Assembly: GCA_903884105.1 (NCBI GenBank)
Contig: CAISDJ010000079.1
Coordinates: 28,305-92,304 of the forward strand
Reading direction: 5' to 3'
From: an uncultured Pseudomonadota bacterium
GTDB taxonomy: Bacteria > Pseudomonadota > Gammaproteobacteria > Steroidobacterales > Steroidobacteraceae
DNA length: 64,000 nucleotides
The notes below the pieces were generated by a model. The model searched no databases and had not been told where the DNA came from. It saw nothing but the letters and a program-made list of their open reading frames with translations. The position numbers and the translations under genes were made by a program. This document shows positions 7,378-18,103 of this stretch, in pieces (within the stretch, counting starts at the first letter, position 1; the number at the start of each line of letters is the position of its first letter).

Positions 7378-10142
7378 CGGATTCCGTAGCACCAGAGGTC
7401 ATCCCCGAAGAAGCGGAGCGGTGGCAGCGACTGCAGCGCATTTTTGGCGAGGCGGTAGACCTTCCGCGGGAGCAGCAAAATGAGTTTTCGGCAATTGCCT
7501 GCGGCGGCGACGAGTCGATGCTCCGGGAAGTGCTTACACTGCTTCAGTGCGATTCGGAGCCCACCAATGGCCCATTGACGAACGCGCTTGATGCAGCCAT
7601 CGATGCCACCTCGACCGATCGTCGACAGGCATTGATCGGAACTGTCGTCGGTTCCTACCGACTGGTATCGGTGCTTGGTCATGGCGGTGCAGGCTCCGTT
7701 TATCTGGCGGAGCGCTCGGATCGCCAGTACTCGGCGCAGGTCGCGGTCAAGATTGTCGAGAGTGCAGCCCTGCACCCGGACATGAGCATGCGATTTCGCG
7801 CCGAGCGCCAGATCCTCGCCAGCCTCAATCATCCGAACATCGCACGACTTGTTGACGCCGGCGAAACAGAGAAGGGCCTGCCGTACCTCGTCATGGAATA
7901 CGTCCATGGCAGCCCGGTCGACCGCTACTGCGACGGACGGCAACTCAGTCTCGGCGCCCGCCTGGAACTGTTTCTTCAGATCTGCACGGCAGTTCAATAC
8001 GCCCACCAGAATCTGGTGGTACATCGAGATCTCAAACCTGCGAATATTCTGGTCACCGAAGATGGGGTACCAAAGCTGCTCGACTTCGGAATTGCCAAGC
8101 TACTGGACGCCAGCCCTGTAGTCACTCAGTCCCTTGCGCTTACGCGCATGAACGACCGGCTACTGACACCCGAATACGCAAGCCCGGAGCAGATCCTCGG
8201 CCACCCGGTGACCACTTCAAGCGACGTGTATGCCCTAGGCGTCGTGTTGTACGAGTTGCTGACCGGGAGGCGTCCCTACACGGTGACAGCAACCAGCCAG
8301 CTGGAACTTGAGCGATCCATTTGCGTCACTGACCCGCCCCGCCCAAGCTCCGTGGCGAGAAGAGCAGTCGACGTACTCGATTCCAAGGGAGCGACGGCGA
8401 CCAGCTTTGCCGCATCCCGAGGCTTATCTGCTGAACGACTTGAAAAGCGGCTGACAGGTGATCTCGACGCGATCGTAATGCGTGCCTTGCGCAAAGAAGC
8501 GGTACACCGATACGGCTCGGTGGAACAGCTGGCCGCAGATCTTCGCCGCCATCTCGCCAGCGAGCCCGTTGTCGCCCGTCAGGGAAACTGGGCGTATTAC
8601 TCGCAGCGCTTTGTTCGACGCCATGCGTTCGGCGTAGCTGCCTCCATAGCAGGTATTGCACTGCTCACAGCATTCACCGTAATGACATCCATCCAGGCGA
8701 AACGCATCGCAAATGAGCGTGACCGCGCGACACAGGAAGGACAGAGAGCGGAACAGGTCTCCAATTTCATGCTCGACGTCTTTGCCGCCGCAGACCCGTT
8801 TGTGAATCAAGGAAAGGAAGTCACTGCAAGAGAGCTACTCGATCAGGCAAGCCGTCGAATCAGCGGTGACTTGAACCAGCAACCTGACGTGCGGGCGCGC
8901 CTCCTCGAGGCGATCGGCCGTGCGTATCGCCGTCAAGGACAGTTTGATCGGGCGGTTGTCTATCTGGAAGACTCCGTCCGACTTCGTAGAGACGGTACTG
9001 CACCGGCAACATCCGGATTGGCGGTTACCCTGACCGAACTTGCGCTGACGCTGCGAGAACTCGGGCGATTTGACGAGTCGGAACGATCATCCAACGAAGC
9101 AATCCAGATTCTCCGCACGCACGGAGAAGAACGAACCCCGGCGACTGCAGACTTGCTAACAGGGCTTGGCCAGATGGAGTTGCAGCGTGGCAATCTAGAT
9201 CGGGCTCAGGACTTCTTCGAGCAAAGCGCGAAGTTGACTCGCGACTTGTTCGGCGCGGAACACCCCGAACTGGCCGCAGTTCTATCCAACCTGATGAGCG
9301 TTCGCCTGTGGAAAAACGACCTTGACGGAGCCGAGAAGCTAGCCCGCGAATCGGAGAATATCTATCGAATTTCGGTGCCAGAGCTGCATCCCGACAGAGT
9401 CATGTCACAGTACTTGCTGGGAGACATCCTGGCACGCCGCGGCAAGACTGCCGAGGCCGCAAAGCTGCTAGAGCAAGCATTGGGCGCGCAGCGGATTCTG
9501 TATGGCGATGCGAGCCCGCGTACCGCGGCAACGATGGACGCCCTTGCCCTGACGCGACAGGCGCAAAACCGGCTCGAAGACGCAGAAAAGCTTGCTCGGG
9601 AAGCCCTCTCTGCGGGCGGCAAATCCCACGGTGATCGCCACTTCATGACCGGCTACTATCACACGTCATTGGCGGGAGTTCTGATCAAGGAACGCATGTA
9701 CGCTGAGGCTGAAAAGGAGGCGCGCGCTGCGCTGGATATCTACAACACATCTTTGCCTGCAGACCACCAGTACGTGGCATCGGCAGAACATCAGCTGGGC
9801 GAAATCATGCTCGCTACGGGCAGGCCCGCGGACGCAGAAGCTCTGCTGACGGCGGCAGTCAATCGCTGGCAGCGCACTGGCGCGCCCCAAGCGCGTATTG
9901 CGCGCTCCGCAAGCGCTCTTGGCGAAGCGCTTTCTCGGCTCAACAGGCCTAGAGAGGCCGAGAAATACCTCAGCGAAAGCCATCAACAACTAGTCGCCTC
10001 ACAAGGCACAAAGGACGAGGCAACGATCGTCGCTCGACGCCGACTGGAAAAGTTTTACAGCGCCCGCGGCGAGAAGGGCAAGCTTGATGCGCTGGCAACC
10101 GCAACCGCCCCCGCCCCCGAACAGTCACTGACTGGCAATTGA
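7335..10142 (+). CDS. Transmembrane Ser/Thr protein kinase with TPR region
   Basis: 935 residues from ATG 7335 (43-nt overlap with the sigma gene); a TTG at 7374 overlapping the sigma stop is an alternative start. The kinase domain spans about residues 108-400: glycine loop 'LGHGGAGSVYLAE', 'VAVK' Lys139, catalytic loop 'HRDLKPANIL' near 230, 'LDFG' near 250, and 'YASPEQ'. One membrane segment lies near residues 430-452 ('FGVAASIAGIALLTAFTVM'). The remaining 480 residues are TPR units such as 'GRAYRRQGQFDRAVVYLED', placed on the far side of the membrane for ligand or partner sensing. The kinase is predicted to phosphorylate the overlapping sigma factor, as shown for EcfP/PknT-type pairs. All core catalytic residues are present. 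Confidence 0.95.
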   Translation: MDTEPDPFAREQPLTDSVAPEVIPEEAERWQRLQRIFGEAVDLPREQQNEFSAIACGGDESMLREVLTLLQCDSEPTNGPLTNALDAAIDATSTDRRQALIGTVVGSYRLVSVLGHGGAGSVYLAERSDRQYSAQVAVKIVESAALHPDMSMRFRAERQILASLNHPNIARLVDAGETEKGLPYLVMEYVHGSPVDRYCDGRQLSLGARLELFLQICTAVQYAHQNLVVHRDLKPANILVTEDGVPKLLDFGIAKLLDASPVVTQSLALTRMNDRLLTPEYASPEQILGHPVTTSSDVYALGVVLYELLTGRRPYTVTATSQLELERSICVTDPPRPSSVARRAVDVLDSKGATATSFAASRGLSAERLEKRLTGDLDAIVMRALRKEAVHRYGSVEQLAADLRRHLASEPVVARQGNWAYYSQRFVRRHAFGVAASIAGIALLTAFTVMTSIQAKRIANERDRATQEGQRAEQVSNFMLDVFAAADPFVNQGKEVTARELLDQASRRISGDLNQQPDVRARLLEAIGRAYRRQGQFDRAVVYLEDSVRLRRDGTAPATSGLAVTLTELALTLRELGRFDESERSSNEAIQILRTHGEERTPATADLLTGLGQMELQRGNLDRAQDFFEQSAKLTRDLFGAEHPELAAVLSNLMSVRLWKNDLDGAEKLARESENIYRISVPELHPDRVMSQYLLGDILARRGKTAEAAKLLEQALGAQRILYGDASPRTAATMDALALTRQAQNRLEDAEKLAREALSAGGKSHGDRHFMTGYYHTSLAGVLIKERMYAEAEKEARAALDIYNTSLPADHQYVASAEHQLGEIMLATGRPADAEALLTAAVNRWQRTGAPQARIARSASALGEALSRLNRPREAEKYLSESHQQLVASQGTKDEATIVARRRLEKFYSARGEKGKLDALATATAPAPEQSLTGN

Positions 10143-10292
10143 TAGACGCTAGTCTCAATAACGGATGCAAGCACCACGAACGAATTGCCCACTTTGCTGT
10201 CCATGAAGATGCCAGTCACCGTCAGGACCGTATCTGCTAGAGTTGGATCAACAAGCCAACATCGATACTGCGTCCTACGCAGGAGTCACGTC

Positions 10293-11150
10293 ATGACACT
10301 ACATCGCCCAAGATATCCTGCTGCGCTCATTGCGATCTCCATCCTCGCCCAATCCCTGCTTTGGGCAGGCGTTGCACGGGCTGGCCCAAGGCAGGACACG
10401 CGCCTTGCCACGGCTTCCCAGGTCCTCGATGAGTTAAGACAAAGCCCTGACCAGAACATACCCGGATGGCTACTTGACCGAGCGTACGCCGTCGCGGTCG
10501 TGCCAAAGGTCATCAAGGTGGGCCTGACCATTGGAGGTCGCTATGGCAAGGGAGCCATGGCGGTACGGCGCGACGACGGCAGCTGGAGCAACCCGGTCTT
10601 CGTCAATCTCGCGGGTGGAAGTTTCGGATTCCAGATTGGCGTGCAATCGACGGACATCGTCCTCGTGTTCATGTCGCGAGCCAGCATCGAAGGAATAGTC
10701 GGCGGGAAAGTGACGCTTGGCGCAGATGCCTCCGTCGCAGCGGGCCCGGTGGGCCGGCAGACATCCGTCGCTACCGACATTGGCTTCACAGCACAGGTCT
10801 ATTCATACTCTCGCGCCAGTGGCTTGTTTGCAGGCGTCGCGCTGGATGGATCGGCACTCACGATCGATCATTCATCCAACGAGGCCTTCTATGGCCGCCA
10901 GGGAATCATGGCCAGCGATATCATCGCGATTGGCTCACCCCAGGCGCCAGAACCGGGGCGGACTTTTCTTGCCGCGCTGAAACGCTCGACCCCCGTCGCC
11001 CAAACCAATCCGGTCTCCCAGCCCGCTGGACCCGCAACCACTCCCCCCGTGGGACCATCGACAGCGACACCCAGCCGCCCAGCTACCAAGGGCTCGCTGA
11101 CTACCTTTCCACTGGAGGATGCGAATCCGGGCACCGAACCCCCGGGCTAG
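10293..11150 (+). CDS. SYLF-domain (YSC84-like) exported lipid-binding protein
   Basis: 285 residues from ATG 10293, chosen because AGGAG lies nine nt upstream and a signal peptide follows ('ALIAISILAQSLLWAGVARA'). The SYLF fold covers about residues 45-210: 'RAYAVAVVPKVIKVGLTIGGRYGKG', here quoted only as the conserved start RAYAVAVVPKV and IGGRYGKG, then 'DIVLVFMSRASIEGI', 'DASVAAGPVGRQ' and 'YSYSRASGLFAGVALDGS'. Eukaryotic SYLF domains bind phosphoinositides; bacterial roles are poorly known, probably membrane or lipid binding in the periplasm. The last 70 residues are Pro/Thr-rich and disordered. It follows the kinase gene by 150 nt on the same strand. Confidence 0.9.
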   Translation: MTLHRPRYPAALIAISILAQSLLWAGVARAGPRQDTRLATASQVLDELRQSPDQNIPGWLLDRAYAVAVVPKVIKVGLTIGGRYGKGAMAVRRDDGSWSNPVFVNLAGGSFGFQIGVQSTDIVLVFMSRASIEGIVGGKVTLGADASVAAGPVGRQTSVATDIGFTAQVYSYSRASGLFAGVALDGSALTIDHSSNEAFYGRQGIMASDIIAIGSPQAPEPGRTFLAALKRSTPVAQTNPVSQPAGPATTPPVGPSTATPSRPATKGSLTTFPLEDANPGTEPPG

Positions 11151-11252
11151 CAGTACGCGCAGCCCCTTATCCGCATCGCCCCGAACGCCGCACATTGGGG
11201 GCACATCAAGATGCGTCTCCGGTTGCTCCCTGTCAGCAGACTCAGGGCATAG

Positions 11253-13658
<2,406 letters not shown>

Positions 13659-13904
13659 CAGGCGCGATTGAACGACTGTCTGCCTGCCAGACTGAGCATC
13701 CACGACCTATCGTGATCTTGGGTGTTCAGACTGGCGAGTCGCGTGTCGAAAGCTCAGGCAAACACGCCCACTTGGAAGCCAATGAGTTGTACTCACCACG
13801 AACACGCCTGGTGAAACACCCCGCCTTGCCGGGGCAACCCCTTCTGCTGGAAGGAAACTACCTCTACAATGGCCAAATTCGGCTAACCTAAGGTTGTGAA
13901 TATC

Positions 13905-14150
13905 ATGCCCGTCTGCCATGAGCATAACTTGCGTTCCCCATTGCCAGAGCACCGGGCCTTTGGCATTCGCGTGAAGCTGAAGGCCGGCGATCCGTTCCGG
14001 AATCTGGTAGGTAGCGAATGGAGCAAAGAGCACTGGTACGCGACGGAGCGCGATCGCGATCACGCACTCACGGAGATGAGCCAGAAGTACATTTATTTTC
14101 GGCCAGGTGATCAACCGGCGCTGCACTTCGAAGTCATCAACAAGAACTGA
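13905..14150 (+). CDS. Small conserved cytoplasmic protein of unknown function
   Basis: 81 residues from ATG 13905 (a GTG at 13896 would add three). There is no signal peptide or membrane segment. Notable parts are 'MPVCHEHNLRSPLPEHRAFG', 'LKAGDPFRNLVGSEWSKEHWY' and a charged C-terminus. It reads like a genuine short folded protein (aromatic, charged, little low complexity) and resembles a conserved proteobacterial hypothetical family from memory; no function is known to me. It ends one base before the stop of the convergent patatin gene. Confidence 0.72.
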   Translation: MPVCHEHNLRSPLPEHRAFGIRVKLKAGDPFRNLVGSEWSKEHWYATERDRDHALTEMSQKYIYFRPGDQPALHFEVINKN

Positions 14151-16379
14151 CTAGAAGGTTCTACCCAGAAAGAGGTAGAACGCAGTCTCCCCACCCTCAT
14201 TGAATCCCGTAGCCAGATACACTGGCCCCAGGATGGTATCGGCTCCGAGAAAGAGACTCGCGTCTCGCTTCAAATTGCCAACGCGCGCGTCGCTTCGATC
14301 CTGCCACGTATTGCCTGCTTCCAGCGATACACCCGCGTAGGCGGGCAAATCCAGTACACCGGAACCCCCGCGACCGATCTGACGGTACAGAATCAGACGC
14401 CCGATCCCATAGTGTGGACCGGACAGCGCTCCTGGAGACAGCCCGGAGAGATTCAGGAAGCCGCCGAGCGTAAACAGATTTTGGGGTGTCGGTCCATCAT
14501 CCAGCGTGGTACCAAAGTCCGTTGATAAGATCAGGCTGTACCTGCCGCTTGATCTCGCAATCTGCCACCGAGCTTCGATCGTATCACCGCTTTGCGTGGC
14601 ACCCATGCCTTCACGCTCAGCCGTCCACTCAAACTCGAATTGCTGTCCGCGACGCGGAAAATAGATGCTGTCAAGTTTGTCGTACGAGAACCTGAAGAAA
14701 TATCCGCCACGGTCGAATTCCTGTGTCGGAATCGTAGGGTCGCCGATCCGCACCCGTCGCTTCTGGGTTCCCCGCCTCAAGCCGAACCGTGCCTCGCCCC
14801 AGCTGGATATCTCCCTGCCGACATCCAGACCCATCTGGTAGCTCCGCTCGCGAAACTCGACGAGTTCCCCGGACGGTTCAACGACCTGCAAGTTGCGCAG
14901 CTCGAAATCGAACTTCGGCGCGACGAAATAGCGATTCCCGTAAGACAGCGGCTGGTAGAACTCGGTAAACAACTTCGGGTTATCGCCAATCTGCACGTCG
15001 GTAAGCCATTCCGCGTTCAACGTATTCAGCTCAGTCATGATGAAGCGGGCGGCTGCGTTGTAGCGACTATTGCCCTCGAAATCGTCCTCAAGGTTGAGGC
15101 CGACGCGAACGTAGTTCGGACCCCAACTCTTGCGCCTCAACTTGAACTCGATACCTGCGTCGGAGCCCGACTGGACGACCGAATAGTCGATGGATTCGAA
15201 GGTGTCCAGTGCATAAAGCGACATCATCCGACTCTGGATCTGGTCCTTGTCGAGCGGACGCCCGACAAGATCGGCCATGACGGAATCAATTGCGCGTGAG
15301 TATCGCTCGGATGCTGCGTCCACCCGAACGAAGCGAACAACAGGCACGTCCTTTGGAAGCGGGTTACGACCGGCCAGGTATCGCTGATAACCCTGTGCGT
15401 CGAGTGCCAGAGTCGCGAGCGCGGAGCCACTGGCGCGAGCAGCCGCCTCGCCTGCCATTTTCGCCTCCAAAACCCTGTCGAATTCGGCGCCCGCCATGTC
15501 GCCGAGCAGCGGCTCTATGACCACGTCCTGGGGCCCGAGCGAAGCGCGCTGCTCCAGCGTGCGATTACGTATGAGGATGGCGTAGGCCTGGTTGGTCATC
15601 TCGAGGGGCGACCCGAGCCCGTCCCTGCGGCTTAAGGGAAAGCTGACGTCCACTGCAATAAGAACGTCCACTCCCATCTTGCGCGCCGTTTCTATGGGCA
15701 GGTTCTGGACCAGACCGCCATCGACGAGCAATTCACTGCCGCGCTCGACAGGTGTGAATGCGCCAGGGGCAGCCATGCTCGCGCGCATTGCTGTTACCAC
15801 GTCACCTGACCCAAGAATCACTGGCGCGCCCGTCTCAAGATTGGTGGCCACCACGCGCAGTGGCACCGGAAATCGGTCGAAATCCTGGATCTCCGCCACC
15901 GGAACCGTGGCGCGTCTAAGCAATTGACTGAGCTTCTGCCCCTGTATGAGTCCTTTCGGCAACGCGAATCCGTCCTTGTTCACACCAAGGGCATAGCGAA
16001 CCAGGAAATTCCTGTCGTCTTGCTTGCGTCGAAAAGCCAACTCCGAGCGTTGTGGCCGATCCCGCAATGCGTCCTGCCAATTGACGGAACTCAGGAGTTC
16101 TTCAATCTCACCAGCAGACATCCCCGATGCATACAATCCGCCCACCACTGCGCCCATGCTGGTTCCAGCGACCGCGTCGATGGGAATGCGCATCTCTTCG
16201 AGAACCTTCAATACCCCGACGTGCGCGGCCCCACGGGCTCCTCCGCCGCTCAGAACCAGGCCGATCCGGGGACGCTCCGAAGCAATGCGATCGCCCTCTG
16301 CTGCCAATACGAGACCCGCCGAGAGGGTCAGGAGCAGAATTGTGAGGAGCCGGGCTGGACCGGCGAGCGGAATGCCCAT
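14151..16379 (-). CDS. Patatin-like phospholipase with C-terminal outer-membrane barrel (PlpD-type)
   Basis: 742 residues from ATG 16379 (an ATG at 16415 would add 12). After a signal peptide comes a patatin domain: 'GLVLSGGGARGAAHVG' oxyanion loop, nucleophile 'GTSMG', and 'VDGGLVQ' with the catalytic Asp. A linker with a POTRA-like unit ('LVGRPLDKDQIQSRMMSLYAL') follows, and the last 330 residues alternate like a 16-strand barrel, ending in 'YLFLGRTF' with the terminal Phe typical of outer-membrane proteins. This is the architecture of type Vd autotransporters such as Pseudomonas PlpD, which place a lipase at the cell surface. The catalytic dyad is intact. Confidence 0.93.
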   Translation of the reverse strand: MGIPLAGPARLLTILLLTLSAGLVLAAEGDRIASERPRIGLVLSGGGARGAAHVGVLKVLEEMRIPIDAVAGTSMGAVVGGLYASGMSAGEIEELLSSVNWQDALRDRPQRSELAFRRKQDDRNFLVRYALGVNKDGFALPKGLIQGQKLSQLLRRATVPVAEIQDFDRFPVPLRVVATNLETGAPVILGSGDVVTAMRASMAAPGAFTPVERGSELLVDGGLVQNLPIETARKMGVDVLIAVDVSFPLSRRDGLGSPLEMTNQAYAILIRNRTLEQRASLGPQDVVIEPLLGDMAGAEFDRVLEAKMAGEAAARASGSALATLALDAQGYQRYLAGRNPLPKDVPVVRFVRVDAASERYSRAIDSVMADLVGRPLDKDQIQSRMMSLYALDTFESIDYSVVQSGSDAGIEFKLRRKSWGPNYVRVGLNLEDDFEGNSRYNAAARFIMTELNTLNAEWLTDVQIGDNPKLFTEFYQPLSYGNRYFVAPKFDFELRNLQVVEPSGELVEFRERSYQMGLDVGREISSWGEARFGLRRGTQKRRVRIGDPTIPTQEFDRGGYFFRFSYDKLDSIYFPRRGQQFEFEWTAEREGMGATQSGDTIEARWQIARSSGRYSLILSTDFGTTLDDGPTPQNLFTLGGFLNLSGLSPGALSGPHYGIGRLILYRQIGRGGSGVLDLPAYAGVSLEAGNTWQDRSDARVGNLKRDASLFLGADTILGPVYLATGFNEGGETAFYLFLGRTF

Positions 16380-16484
16380 GCGCCTGGAAGCCTCTGAGAA
16401 GGTGTGGGTGTGCACGGCACAGAATAGTAGCAGGTCAGGCTGGCGCTGGACGCGGACCCGACGGGCCAGGGGGGATCAGGGGAC

Positions 16485-16506
16485 TCAGGGACTTTGCGGT
16501 CCCTGA
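16485..16506. other. Perfect stem-loop between two minus-strand genes
   Basis: TCAGGGAC (16485-16492) and GTCCCTGA (16499-16506) pair perfectly around a 6-nt loop, 21 nt after the stop of the DUF1501-like gene. There is no T tract on either strand, so it is more likely an RNA-stabilising or Rho-associated hairpin than an intrinsic terminator. Confidence 0.6.
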
Positions 16507-16526
16507 ATCTCCGACACCCGACAAGC

Positions 16527-18068
16527 TTAGATGGGAGCGAATGCCACCATGCTGTCGATCAGGGCGTTGCTGATGCTGGAAGTCGGGAACAAGGTACGGA
16601 ATTGACCCTGCTCGCCGTGCAACGCCATGTAGTTAAGGATCACGGACTCGACGAGCAGGTTGACGTTGTTGGCCGCAACGCTGCCGCCCGTCTCGACGTC
16701 GCCTGCCGGACGGAAATAGCCGATCTGACGTCCCGGGATCAGGAGATTCGGCTTGCCGGTCGGGTTATAGACGAGGAAGAACGCCGCACCGGTCTGTTGG
16801 TTGTCTCCGGTCCAGACGCCCTTGCCGCGGCCACCCGTGGAGTTGTCCACCATGCCGTTACTGGACAGGGAGCCGTCGCTGAAGACGTAGAGCATCAGCG
16901 GCTGCTGAATTCGGGCTGCGTATTCAAGGCAGGCCCCCATGCACTGACCCGCGCGGAAATCCCGCATTTCACCGGTGGCCCGCTCTCCCGTGTGATAGTC
17001 GAATCCGCCCATCGAAATTGTACCCGCCCCGGCGTACCCATTGACGACCAGCTTCATGACGGCCGCGGTCTTTTCATACTCGCGGTCAGCGTTCATGCCG
17101 CCGACCCCCGCAAAGATCCCGGGGATAAACGGATCGCGGGACGGATCCGTAACGGTAGGATCGCCAAACGAATCAGCCAGGTAAGCTGTCTTTACGTATC
17201 CGCAGCGCACCAGCTTCTTGGCCTCCGCATCGGCACCAAGGCCGGTGGTGACCCGACCGAGCTTGTTCCAGCTGACCCTCTCAATCGACTCCATTACGGC
17301 GACGGTATCTGCCTGCGGCAACAGCGTCCCGAGCTCGCCGGTATCGATCAACCCAGTCGCGTCACTGGTCCTGTCAACCTTCGTCGGTCTGATCTTGGGG
17401 TCGATCATCATGGCAGGCGCCATTGAGTTGCCGCCCGAGTCCGAACTCTGCGAACCAATCAATGTCAGCAATTCGCCGCGAGACCCGGACTTGGCGATAC
17501 CGTACATCGGGTTGTGCGGGTTGGTCGAGGTGTCGTTCTCGGAACGCGCTGGAATGATGATTCCGTCGATGTTCGCCATCGTCGCAGGTTGCATGGTAGT
17601 CAACATGCCCCGCAAGAAGGCGCTGTCAGTGTGAAACAGCAATCCCATCCGGCTCTCGATGAAATTGGTGGTTGCACTTGCCGGCGTCATGTCGCCGGGC
17701 AGCCCCAGCTTGGAGTACCCCGCCGTGGTGAGAAAGTCGCTCTGCCCGCCTTCCTTGCCCACCAACACGTTGGAACCCGCGATGTTTGCCCCACCTGCCA
17801 AGTCAAAGCAGATGAACGGAATCTTCCCAGCTCCCGCCTGGATGTTGCAGATGGACGGATCCTTCAATGCCTGAATATCAGGCGACAGAGCCGCCCAGCT
17901 CTTGCCCGGCGTGGCCAGCATAGCAAGCAGCGACGGCGCCACTACGGTGGCGGCACCCGTCATGAAGCCCTGCGCAAGGAAGTCTCTTCGCGTAACCGGC
18001 CTGGAATGGTCGGCGTGACGAAGTGGCTGGTTCAATTCAAGATGACCACGCTTGCGCATTCTGAACAT
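16527..18068 (-). CDS. Tat-exported DUF1501-like protein
   Basis: 513 residues from ATG 18068, which has AGAGG nine nt upstream; longer in-frame versions overlap the LamG gene. The N-terminus holds a twin-arginine signal, 'SRPVTRRDFLAQGF' followed by a hydrophobic stretch, so the folded protein is exported by Tat. Segments such as 'FICFDLAGGANIAG', 'RSENDTSTNPHNPMYG', 'DYHTGERATGEMRDF' and 'MLYVFSDGSLSSNG' resemble the DUF1501 branch of the alkaline phosphatase/sulfatase superfamily, though no metal site can be assigned by eye. It is the third gene of a minus-strand run after two CxxCH-bearing proteins, as DUF1501 genes usually are beside DUF1800- or cytochrome-type partners. Confidence 0.85.
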   Translation of the reverse strand: MFRMRKRGHLELNQPLRHADHSRPVTRRDFLAQGFMTGAATVVAPSLLAMLATPGKSWAALSPDIQALKDPSICNIQAGAGKIPFICFDLAGGANIAGSNVLVGKEGGQSDFLTTAGYSKLGLPGDMTPASATTNFIESRMGLLFHTDSAFLRGMLTTMQPATMANIDGIIIPARSENDTSTNPHNPMYGIAKSGSRGELLTLIGSQSSDSGGNSMAPAMMIDPKIRPTKVDRTSDATGLIDTGELGTLLPQADTVAVMESIERVSWNKLGRVTTGLGADAEAKKLVRCGYVKTAYLADSFGDPTVTDPSRDPFIPGIFAGVGGMNADREYEKTAAVMKLVVNGYAGAGTISMGGFDYHTGERATGEMRDFRAGQCMGACLEYAARIQQPLMLYVFSDGSLSSNGMVDNSTGGRGKGVWTGDNQQTGAAFFLVYNPTGKPNLLIPGRQIGYFRPAGDVETGGSVAANNVNLLVESVILNYMALHGEQGQFRTLFPTSSISNALIDSMVAFAPI

Positions 18069-18103
18069 GACTTGAGCCTCTGCGGACGTTGACTGCAGAC
18101 GAA

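Noticed and set aside
13659..13904. GC-rich CCCGCC/CCGGGGC pairing after icd as a terminator or second riboswitch
   Set aside because: Pairing is short, lacks a T tract and none of the GEMM core motifs are present.
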